A stretch of DNA of 30,178 nucleotides from Pseudomonadota bacterium (GTDB lineage: Bacteria > Pseudomonadota > Gammaproteobacteria > Steroidobacterales > Steroidobacteraceae). The translations under genes were made by a program, and so were the position numbers. This document shows positions 15,111 to 21,947 of this stretch, one piece after another. The notes below the pieces were generated by a model. It did not search any database. It saw only the letters and a program-made list of their open reading frames with translations, and was not told the origin of the DNA. How positions within the stretch are numbered: the stretch's first letter is position 1; the number at the start of each line of letters is the position of its first letter. The stretch spans positions 1 through 30,178 of the forward strand of contig JAEZCR010000269.1 of assembly GCA_023433465.1 (NCBI GenBank), given 5' to 3'.

Positions 15111-15919
15111 ACGAGTGGCTCGCGGTCCATCACGGCGACGCGCCCCTGGTGGTGAGTTTCCCTCACACGGGCACGGACATTCCGCCGGAGATCGAGACGC
15201 GCCTCGTATCACCGTGGCTCGCGCGCAAGGACGCCGATCACTGGGTGGACGTGTTGCACGACTTCGCGCACGAGATGGGCGCGACCACGATCCGCACATC
15301 CATCTCGCGCACCGTGGTCGACGTGAATCGCGATCCGTCCGGCGCGTCGTTGTATCCCGGCCAGGCCACCACCGGCCTCTGCCCCATCGAGACCTTCGCC
15401 GGCGAGCCGCTGTACAAAGCGGGCGAATCTCCGGATGCAACGGAGATCGAACGGCGCAGGAGCGAGTTCTTCGAGCCATACCACTCGCACATCGCGGCGG
15501 AGCTCGAGCGGCTGCGCGCGCGCCATGGCCGCGTGGTGCTCTACGACGCACATTCCATTCTTTCGCGCTCGCCGCGGCTGTTCGAAGGCGAACTGCCGCA
15601 ATTCAATATCGGCACGAACAACGGCGCGACCTGCGATGCGTCGCTGACGAACGCCATCGAGCGCATCTGCGACGCCTCGGGCATGAGCCGCGTAACGAAC
15701 GGCCGCTTCCGCGGCGGCTGGATCACGCGACACTACGGCAAGCCGCAAAACGGCATACACGCGATACAAATGGAGCTTGCGATGCGCGGTTACCTTCAGG
15801 AGCCCGAAGGTCCCGCGACGGTCGACAACTGGCCCGCGCCGCTCGACGACACGCGCGCCGCCCGCCTGCGCGTCGCGCTGCGCGACATCCTCGACGCGTG
15901 CCTGAACTTCGCGAGGTGA
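15107..15919 (+). CDS. hutG: N-formylglutamate deformylase
   Basis: A 270-aa enzyme that hydrolyses N-formyl-L-glutamate to glutamate and formate, the last step of the HutF-type route. It belongs to the N-formylglutamate amidohydrolase family: LVVSFPHTGTDIPPEIE at the start, DVNRDPSGASLYPGQATTGLCP, LYDAHSILSR with the metal His, and NGRFRGGWITRHYGKP. The ATG sits in the stop of hutI (ATGA) and the hutU ATG is two bases after its TGA. The product of HutF is its substrate, which agrees with hutF lying next door. Confidence 0.95.
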   Translation: MNEWLAVHHGDAPLVVSFPHTGTDIPPEIETRLVSPWLARKDADHWVDVLHDFAHEMGATTIRTSISRTVVDVNRDPSGASLYPGQATTGLCPIETFAGEPLYKAGESPDATEIERRRSEFFEPYHSHIAAELERLRARHGRVVLYDAHSILSRSPRLFEGELPQFNIGTNNGATCDASLTNAIERICDASGMSRVTNGRFRGGWITRHYGKPQNGIHAIQMELAMRGYLQEPEGPATVDNWPAPLDDTRAARLRVALRDILDACLNFAR

Positions 15920-15921
15920 TC

Positions 15922-17595
15922 ATGAACCGGACCGGCCAACAACGCGTCATCCACGCGCCCACGGGCACGAAGCTCACCGCGAAGAGCTGGCTGACCGAAG
16001 CCCCGCTGCGCATGCTCATGAACAATCTCGATCCGGTCGTCGCCGAGCGTCCGGGCGATCTCGTCGTCTATGGCGGCATCGGCCGCGCGGCGCGCGACTG
16101 GCCCAGCTACGACGCCATCGTCGCGACGCTCACACGGCTCGAAGCCGACCAGACCTTGCTCATCCAGTCGGGCAAACCGGTCGGTGTGTTCCAGACACAC
16201 GAGGACGCTCCACGTGTCCTGCTCGCCAACTCGAATCTCGTGCCGCGCTGGAGCACCTGGGAACATTTCAACGAGCTCGACCGCAAGGGCCTCATGATGT
16301 TCGGCCAGATGACCGCGGGTTCGTGGATCTACATCGGCTCGCAAGGCATCGTGCAGGGAACGTATGAAACCTTCGTCGAGATGGGACGCCAGCACTACGG
16401 CGGTTCGCTCGCCGGACGCTGGCTGCTGACCGCGGGCCTGGGCGGCATGGGTGGCGCGCAGCCACTCGCGTCCGTGATGGCCGGCGCGTCGTGCCTGGCC
16501 ATCGAGTGCCAGCCCTCCCGCATCGAGATGCGGCTCAAGACCGGCTACCTGGATCACGGCACCGGGAAGATAGACGAGGCGCTAGAAATCATCACGGAGT
16601 CCTGCGCCGTGCGCAAACCGACGTCCGTCGGGCTGCTCGGCAATGCGGCGGAGATCCTGCCCGAGTTGCTCAAACGCGGCGTGCGCCCCGACCTGCTCAC
16701 CGATCAGACTTCCGCGCACGATCCCGTCAACGGCTATCTACCTATCGGCTGGTCGGTCGACAGGTGGATCGCGACGCGCACCAGCGATCCGCAGGCCGTG
16801 AGCAAGGCGGCGAAAGCCTCGATGGCCGTGCACGTGCGCGCGATGCTCGATTTCCAGAAGGCCGGCGTACCCACCGTCGACTACGGCAACAACATCCGCC
16901 AGATGGCGCTCGAGGAAGGCGTGAAGAACGCGTTCGACTTCCCCGGGTTCGTGCCGGCGTACATCCGGCCCTTGTTCTGCCGCGGCATCGGGCCATTCCG
17001 CTGGGTGGCGCTGTCGGGTGATCCCGAGGACATCTACAAGACCGACGCGAAGGTGAAGGAGCTGCTTCCCGACGACAAGGCTTTGCATCACTGGCTCGAT
17101 ATGTCGCGCACGAAGATCAAGTTCCAGGGATTGCCGGCGCGCATCTGCTGGGTGGGGCTTGGGGATCGGCACCGGCTTGGACTCGCGTTCAACGAGATGG
17201 TGGCGCGCGGCGAGTTGAAGGCGCCTGTGGTCATCGGACGCGATCACCTCGATTCGGGTTCGGTCGCCTCGCCGAATCGGGAGACCGAGGCCATGAAAGA
17301 CGGCTCGGATGCTGTGTCCGACTGGCCGCTGCTGAATGCCTTGCTCAACACCGCATCCGGCGCGACGTGGGTGTCGCTGCATCACGGCGGCGGTGTGGGA
17401 ATGGGATTCTCGCAGCACGCGGGCGTGGTGATCGTATGCGACGGCACCGAGGCCGCGGCCCGGCGAATCGCGCGGGTGCTGTGGAACGATCCGGCGACGG
17501 GTGTGATGCGGCATGCGGATGCGGGTTATGAAATCGCGATCGAGACGGCGCGGAATTTCAGGCTGGATCTGCCGGGGATTCTAACTGCTGACTGA
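15922..17595 (+). CDS. hutU: Urocanate hydratase
   Basis: A 557-aa cytoplasmic enzyme that adds water to urocanate to give imidazolonepropionate using tightly bound NAD+. The motifs seen are GKPVGVFQTHEDAPRVLLANSNLVP, GLGGMGGAQPLA (NAD-binding glycine loop), DQTSAHDPVNGY, the active-site region FCRGIGPFRWVALSGDP with its Cys, and VSLHHGGGVGMGFSQHAG near the C-terminus. The length is as expected (about 555-560). The start ATG at 15922 has GAGGTG within the end of hutG. No histidase gene (hutH), the enzyme supplying its substrate, follows; the next ORF is an unrelated short one. Confidence 0.97.
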   Translation: MNRTGQQRVIHAPTGTKLTAKSWLTEAPLRMLMNNLDPVVAERPGDLVVYGGIGRAARDWPSYDAIVATLTRLEADQTLLIQSGKPVGVFQTHEDAPRVLLANSNLVPRWSTWEHFNELDRKGLMMFGQMTAGSWIYIGSQGIVQGTYETFVEMGRQHYGGSLAGRWLLTAGLGGMGGAQPLASVMAGASCLAIECQPSRIEMRLKTGYLDHGTGKIDEALEIITESCAVRKPTSVGLLGNAAEILPELLKRGVRPDLLTDQTSAHDPVNGYLPIGWSVDRWIATRTSDPQAVSKAAKASMAVHVRAMLDFQKAGVPTVDYGNNIRQMALEEGVKNAFDFPGFVPAYIRPLFCRGIGPFRWVALSGDPEDIYKTDAKVKELLPDDKALHHWLDMSRTKIKFQGLPARICWVGLGDRHRLGLAFNEMVARGELKAPVVIGRDHLDSGSVASPNRETEAMKDGSDAVSDWPLLNALLNTASGATWVSLHHGGGVGMGFSQHAGVVIVCDGTEAAARRIARVLWNDPATGVMRHADAGYEIAIETARNFRLDLPGILTAD

Positions 17596-17609
17596 ACGGA
17601 TAAACGGGC

Positions 17610-17795
17610 ATGGAAAACACGGGAACGTTTGCAATCGCGGCAGCCACGTTGTCACTCGCTTTCTCTTGCTCGGCGCTGGCGGGCGATCCACCCTATGGTG
17701 AGCTCTTGTCGCTGGTTGTGCGTGTCGAGAAGATCGGCGACGGTCCTGCCTGGCGCCGCTCCATGCGCGAACTCGCCGCGATTCCGGGTAGTTAG
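17610..17795 (+). CDS. Small exported hypothetical protein (possible gene remnant)
   Basis: A 61-aa ORF starting 14 bp after hutU. It has an N-terminal hydrophobic stretch with a possible signal peptide (AAATLSLAFSCSALAG, residues about 10-25), then about 36 residues including ELLSLVVRVEKIGDGPAWRRSMREL. No family is recognised. It could be a real short secreted peptide co-transcribed with hut genes, or the 5' remnant of a longer gene whose remainder was lost when the downstream HNH gene arrived. Its TAG stop lies in one of the repeated GGTAGTTAGC words. No strong ribosome-binding site is visible. Confidence 0.4.
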   Translation: MENTGTFAIAAATLSLAFSCSALAGDPPYGELLSLVVRVEKIGDGPAWRRSMRELAAIPGS

Positions 17796-17820
17796 CATGT
17801 GCATTTTATCGGCTAACAAC

Positions 17821-17863
17821 TTCACACGGCGGCGTCGACGGCGTATACTGTACGCATTCACAG
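17821..17863 (+). promoter_or_regulatory. Sigma-70 promoter with overlapping LexA-type (SOS) box for the HNH gene
   Basis: A -35 TTCACA (17821-17826), a 17-bp spacer and a -10 TATACT (17844-17849), each one base off consensus. Overlapping the -10 and the expected start of transcription is CTGTACGCATTCACAG (17848-17863), which fits the gammaproteobacterial LexA consensus CTGT-N8-ACAG in its outer bases. It lies 22 bp upstream of the ATG at 17886. This arrangement predicts repression by LexA and induction by DNA damage. It is read from sequence only. Confidence 0.6.
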
Positions 17864-18441
17864 CAGCGGTTACATGGAGTTGCCAATGCGTACGATCGAC
17901 GAGCTCGTCACCGAGATCTGCACCCTCACCGGCCACATCAACGCGGCGAATCATCGCTGGCTGATGCTCATCGCCGAGTTCGATCGGCGGCAAGGATGGT
18001 CCGACGGCGCGACGCAATCCTGCGCTCACTGGCTCAACTGGAAATGCGGCATCGCGATCGGCGCGGCGCGCGAGAAGGTGCGCGTCGCCCGCGCGCTCGA
18101 ACACCTCCCGAAAGTTTCTGCCGCAATGGAGTGCGGCAAGCTGAGTTATTCAAAGGTGCGCGAAATCACCCGCGTCGCGACGCCCGAGACCGAAGACACC
18201 CTGCTCATGATCGCCGAGCACGGCACCGCGCAGCACGTCGAGAAACTCGTGCGCGCGTTTCGCCGCTGCAAGGACGCGGAGGAGCTGTCGCGTGAGGCCG
18301 TTCAGCAAGAAAATCGAAGCGTGCGCTACAGCTATGACGAAGACGGTTCGGTACTCCTGACTTGCCGTTTGCCCGCGGAAATCGGCGAGTTGGTGCTCAA
18401 AGCGCTCGATCTGGTCGTGCGCGAGATGCCCTTCATGGAAG

Positions 18442-18459
18442 ACGTTCCAGCTGGAACGT
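18442..18459. repeat. 18-bp perfect palindrome in the HNH gene (copy 1)
   Basis: ACGTTCCAGCTGGAACGT, identical to its own reverse complement, encodes Val-Pro-Ala-Gly-Thr in frame within the DUF222 region. A second copy lies 706 bp downstream in the same reading frame. Confidence 0.85.
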
Positions 18460-19145
18460 TGCCGCAAGTCATCCCCACCAGCAGGCGCCGCGCCGATGCG
18501 CTGGCCATCGTGGCAGAGAGCTTCGTGGCGCGCGGCGCGATGGAAGCCAACGGTTGAGATCGTCATCAGATCGTCGTGCACGTCGCGGCCGAGACCTTGA
18601 GAGATCGGACTGCTGGTTGCTGTGAATTCGAGCATGGCCCATCGATGGCCGCCGAAACCGCGCGCCGGCTCGCCTGTGACGCTAGCGTCGTCACGTTGAC
18701 CGAAAACGACGACGGCGAGCCGCTCGACGTCGGCCGCAAGTCCCGCACGATTTCGGCTCCGCTACGCCGCCTGCTGAAAGCGCGCGACAATGGCTGCCGC
18801 TTTCCGGGCTGCGCGAACAGCCGCTACATCGACGCCCATCACGTCGTTCACTGGGCGAATGGTGGCGAAACGAAGCCATCAAATCTGGTGTCGCTCTGCC
18901 GCTTTCATCACCACGCCGTGCACGAAGGCGGCTTTCGCATCGAGATGCTCGATGACGGAGCATTGAGGTTCTTGAAGCCGGACGGCGAGCCGGTAGACAG
19001 CATCGCGCCGGGTTACACGCAGCAGCCCGGCGATTGGCGTCGCCTGATCACCGACACTCGCGCGCCGCTCGCAAAGTGGACCGGCGAGAAGATGGACTAC
19101 GGTCTCGCCGTCGAGGTGCTGCTGCAGCAGTCGAAACGCACGAAA

Positions 19146-19165
19146 GACGTTCCAGCTGGAACGTC
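19146..19165. repeat. 20-bp perfect palindrome in the HNH gene (copy 2)
   Basis: GACGTTCCAGCTGGAACGTC, self-complementary over all 20 bases, encodes Asp-Val-Pro-Ala-Gly-Thr near the C-terminus of the HNH frame. Its inner 18 bases equal copy 1 (18442-18459). Repeated self-complementary words inside a coding region look like a small REP-like palindrome family. Confidence 0.85.
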
Positions 19166-19194
19166 ACCGATCGCGGGACTCTCGTAAGCTGACG

Positions 19195-19548
19195 TCAAGG
19201 CGGCGGCACCGCACGGATCTCGAAGTCCTCGGTCACAACGAAGTCATACTCGTCGCCGACATCCGCCGACGCCCGGCCGAAATCCGTCCGGACGTTCTGC
19301 CCCGGAGTCTCGAATGAAATTCTCACTTTCCCTTCGGCGTCCGGCCGCCCGCGCGCATATTGCTTCTCGCCCGGCGCCATCGTGCCGCTCCAGATTTCCC
19401 TTCCCGCCAGGGCGATCCGCACGTCCGCGAGCCTCGCATCGGACTCGTTCCGCAGCGACACGACGGTCGCCTCCCGCCTGTCGCCTCCGAAGGCAGCCAA
19501 TAGCGCGATCGCAGCAAACACGACGAACCAGGTGATTTTCGCGATCAT
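19195..19548 (-). CDS. Hypothetical membrane-anchored protein
   Basis: A 117-aa ORF. The N-terminus MIAKITWFVVFAAIALLAAFGG is one hydrophobic helix (a signal anchor or uncleaved signal), followed by a soluble beta-rich domain of about 95 residues (TVVSLRNESDARLADVRIALAGREIWSG..., ending FVVTEDFEIRAVPPP). I do not recognise a family; the alternating pattern suggests an immunoglobulin-like or FxLYD-type sandwich facing the periplasm. The stop is 7 bp from the end of the convergent HNH gene. It is 20 bp downstream of the porin gene on the same strand and might be the last gene of the aspA-ansB-porin operon. The ribosome-binding site is weak. Confidence 0.55.
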   Translation of the reverse strand: MIAKITWFVVFAAIALLAAFGGDRREATVVSLRNESDARLADVRIALAGREIWSGTMAPGEKQYARGRPDAEGKVRISFETPGQNVRTDFGRASADVGDEYDFVVTEDFEIRAVPPP

Positions 19549-19568
19549 GTCGGACTCACAGCCTGCAA

Positions 19569-20837
19569 CTACAGCTGCAACTGCAACCGCGTCTGAAAAA
19601 AGTGCGTTGCACCCGTGATTCCAAACCGGTCCAGCTCGCCATATCCATACACGAACTCGAGCCGAACGTTGTCGGACATGTGCCAGTTCGCCATGGGCGT
19701 GATGCGCCAGAACCTGCCGCCCTCGATGTCCTTCGAGTCCATGTCCGAGTACGAGAACCGCAGCACGAACTCCCACGCGCCCGGCCCGCCTTCGAACACC
19801 GTGCGCGCTGGCGAAATGCGCTCGAAGAACGCCCCGGTCGCGTTGTACGGCCGTGTCTCGCCGGTCGCGATCCACGCTACGAAAACTTCGCCGCCGTGAA
19901 AGAACGGATCGTCGTGTTCTCTCGATGACACCTGGTTGAAGAAGTACTCCATGCCGAACATCAGGGGACCTGGCCGGTAGTAAGTCTCGATGCCGACGAT
20001 GTCCGATCCCTGCGCCGCGAACCGTCCCGTGTCGATCGCATAACTTTGCGCGGGGAACGACTCGGGTTTCGACCGCAACTGCAGCTCGCCGTCATCCGCA
20101 TCCGCATGCCGCCACGCGACGCCGAGATGCAGCACGCGCTCCGGATCCGACACGGCGAACGGCATCCAGATCGCGCGGCCGACGATCTGCTCGTCACTGC
20201 GGTTGAACGACTCCTTCTCGGAGAAATAGTCACCGAACCAGCCGACGCTGTACGCCAGGCGTCCGTCCGGCGAATTGCCCATCCACTTGATGCCGTCCGC
20301 AAGGATCGGCAAGAACGCATCGTTGACGGTCGAGCGCTCCATGGTCCAACCCTGGTAACCGACCATGAGCTTGTTGGTCGAGATCCCCTCCTTCGTGCGC
20401 CCGACGAACACGCGCCCATGTAGTTTGGGGATCTCGTACTGCAACCCGGTCTGACGAAACTTCCAGTCTTCCGTCGCGGCGTCGTACATGTAGCCGAGCG
20501 TGTAGCTCAAGCCGGGCACCTTTGGAAAATTTCCCTTCAGCAGGAATCGAAAGTCGCGCAGCTTGCCGGTCGCCGCAAGATCCATCTGCTCCCTGCTGTT
20601 CTCGTCCTGGCTGTACCAGACGTAGTCGTAGAGAAATCCGCCGCCGACTCGCAGCGTCGCGAATGGGCCCTCGTACTCGTTGAACTTCACGAGTTGCCGG
20701 CGCGGTACGTCGCCATCCGCGCCGGCGGCTTCGGTTCTGTCGGTCGTCGATTCGTCCGCGGCAACACCGGCGGAAGCCACCAATCCGCAGAGCGCGAGGG
20801 CGGCCGCGCGCGAGCGCCCGATTGAGCGCGAGCGCAT
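19569..20837 (-). CDS. Phosphate-selective-porin-like (OprO/OprP family) outer-membrane protein
   Basis: A 422-aa protein with a signal peptide (about residues 1-27, ending AGVAA before DESTTD). The mature part is a run of short amphipathic beta strands with tight turns, for example ATLRVGGGFLYDYVWYSQDE, FRFLLKGNFPKVPGLSYTLGYMYD and WEFVLRFSYSDMDSKDIEGG, closing with a C-terminal strand ending in Leu. GGRFWRITPMANWHMSDNVRLEFVYGYGELDRFG is characteristic of the Porin_O_P family. It forms a trimeric outer-membrane channel, classically for phosphate or polyphosphate, but many relatives have other or unknown substrates. It starts 7 bp after the asparaginase gene, so in this operon it could admit asparagine or other anions (inference). 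Confidence 0.85.
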   Translation of the reverse strand: MRSRSIGRSRAAALALCGLVASAGVAADESTTDRTEAAGADGDVPRRQLVKFNEYEGPFATLRVGGGFLYDYVWYSQDENSREQMDLAATGKLRDFRFLLKGNFPKVPGLSYTLGYMYDAATEDWKFRQTGLQYEIPKLHGRVFVGRTKEGISTNKLMVGYQGWTMERSTVNDAFLPILADGIKWMGNSPDGRLAYSVGWFGDYFSEKESFNRSDEQIVGRAIWMPFAVSDPERVLHLGVAWRHADADDGELQLRSKPESFPAQSYAIDTGRFAAQGSDIVGIETYYRPGPLMFGMEYFFNQVSSREHDDPFFHGGEVFVAWIATGETRPYNATGAFFERISPARTVFEGGPGAWEFVLRFSYSDMDSKDIEGGRFWRITPMANWHMSDNVRLEFVYGYGELDRFGITGATHFFQTRLQLQL

Positions 20838-20844
20838 GACGCCT

Positions 20845-21936
20845 TCAGTACGTCCGGTACAGGGTCTGCATGTTGGTCGCGTTGCGCGGCTTCATCAGCG
20901 CCAGCGCGAGCAGGATGCGCGCCTTCTGCGGATTGAGCTCGTCCGACGCGACGAACCCGAGCTTGTCGTCGTCGAGTTCGACGTTGCGGCCCACGAGCCC
21001 GGTCGGCACGCGGCTGCTGCGCACGACGACGACACCTTTCTTCACGGCATTCGCGGCGGCGTCGACCATCGCCTTGTTCATGTTGCCGTTGCCGACACCG
21101 GCGATGACGATGCCCTTGGCCCCGGCCGCGACCGCGGCATCGATCAGATCGGCGGACGCATCCACGCCCGCATAGATGATGTCCACCCGCGGCAGCTTCG
21201 TGACGTTCGACACGTCGAACTCGCTCTGCAACGTGTGTTTCCACTCGGGCTTCTGGTAGTAGTCGTTCTTGCCGTAGCTCGCTACACCGATCACGCCGCG
21301 GATGGGCGAAAGGAACGTATCGACCGACGTGGTGCTGGTCTTGGTCAGCGAATGCGCGGCGTGGATCTTGTCGTCCATGACGACCAGCACGCCGCGCCCG
21401 CGGGCCTGCGGATCCGCGGCGACGCCGACGGCGTTGTAGAGGTTGAGCGGCCCGTCCGCACTGACGGCGGTAGATGGGCGCATCGAACCCACCAGCACAA
21501 CGGGCTTGTCGGTCTTCGCGGTGAGATTCAGGAAGAACGCCGACTCCTCCATCGTGTCCGTGCCGTGCGTGATCACGATGCCCGCCACTTTCGGATCCTT
21601 GGCGAGCGCGTTGATGCGCTTGGCGACCTTGAGCAGGATGTCGAACGACATGTCCTGCGAGCCGACGTTGGAGATCTGTTCGCCCTTCACGGTCGCCAGC
21701 TTCTCGATGCCGGGAACTGCCTTGAGCATCGCATCGATCGTGACCGCGCCGGAGGTGTACCCCGACTGCGTTCCGGTCGCCGCGGCGCCGGCGATCGTTC
21801 CACCGGTCGCGAGGATCACGACGGTGGGCTTGGCCGCGGACGACGGCGCCGGCTGCTGCGCGGAGGCGATCGGCAACGCGGCCCACGCGATGAGCATCAA
21901 GAACGCGAGCCCGGGATTCATTCCTTTGGTCATCAT
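20845..21936 (-). CDS. ansB: Secreted type II L-asparaginase
   Basis: A 363-aa enzyme that hydrolyses asparagine to aspartate and ammonia. Its signal peptide (about residues 1-27, ending ASA before QQPAPS) indicates a periplasmic type II enzyme. The catalytic motifs are ILATGGTIAG (nucleophile Thr47) and ITHGTDTMEE (Thr126, Asp127). SMRPSTAVSADGPLNLYNAV, VRSSRVPTGL and the C-terminal LNPQKARILLALAL follow the E. coli AnsB pattern closely. The start is the ATG at 21934-21936, with GGAG eight bases upstream; a GTG three codons earlier is less well placed. The operon is aspA-ansB-porin, separated by 11 and 7 bp, so this product feeds the exported aspartase. Confidence 0.93.
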   Translation of the reverse strand: MMTKGMNPGLAFLMLIAWAALPIASAQQPAPSSAAKPTVVILATGGTIAGAAATGTQSGYTSGAVTIDAMLKAVPGIEKLATVKGEQISNVGSQDMSFDILLKVAKRINALAKDPKVAGIVITHGTDTMEESAFFLNLTAKTDKPVVLVGSMRPSTAVSADGPLNLYNAVGVAADPQARGRGVLVVMDDKIHAAHSLTKTSTTSVDTFLSPIRGVIGVASYGKNDYYQKPEWKHTLQSEFDVSNVTKLPRVDIIYAGVDASADLIDAAVAAGAKGIVIAGVGNGNMNKAMVDAAANAVKKGVVVVRSSRVPTGLVGRNVELDDDKLGFVASDELNPQKARILLALALMKPRNATNMQTLYRTY

Positions 21937-21947
21937 GACACCCACTC

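Larger units (their letters stand above)
17886..19187 (+). pseudogene. DUF222 / HNH endonuclease gene interrupted by an in-frame TGA
   Basis: A single reading frame of 434 codons with one TGA at 18555-18557. Before it, residues 1-223 match the DUF222 (13E12-repeat) domain: FDRRQGWSDGATQSCAHWLNWKCGI, GKLSYSKVREITRVATPE and ADALAIVAESF. After it the frame continues as DRHQIVVHVAAETLRD and then the HNH nuclease GCRFPGCANSRYIDAHHVVHW, ending in LVSLCRFHHHAVHEGG. At the stop the family normally has a small residue before Asp-Arg; one base change from GGA would create it. The ATG at 17886 has TGGAG before it and is preferred over the ATG at 17874. Restart at GTG 18576 could produce the HNH half alone. 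It may be a true pseudogene, a sequencing error or a two-part product. Two VPAGT palindromes lie within it. Confidence 0.85.

Noticed and set aside
17841..17855. GCGTA-TACTG-TACGC as a separate operator
   Set aside because: The same bases are better explained as the -10 box and the left half of the LexA-type site.
18555..18557. Selenocysteine reading of the TGA in the HNH gene
   Set aside because: The position is not catalytic in the family, no SECIS-like hairpin was evident just downstream, and a Gly codon one base away explains it.
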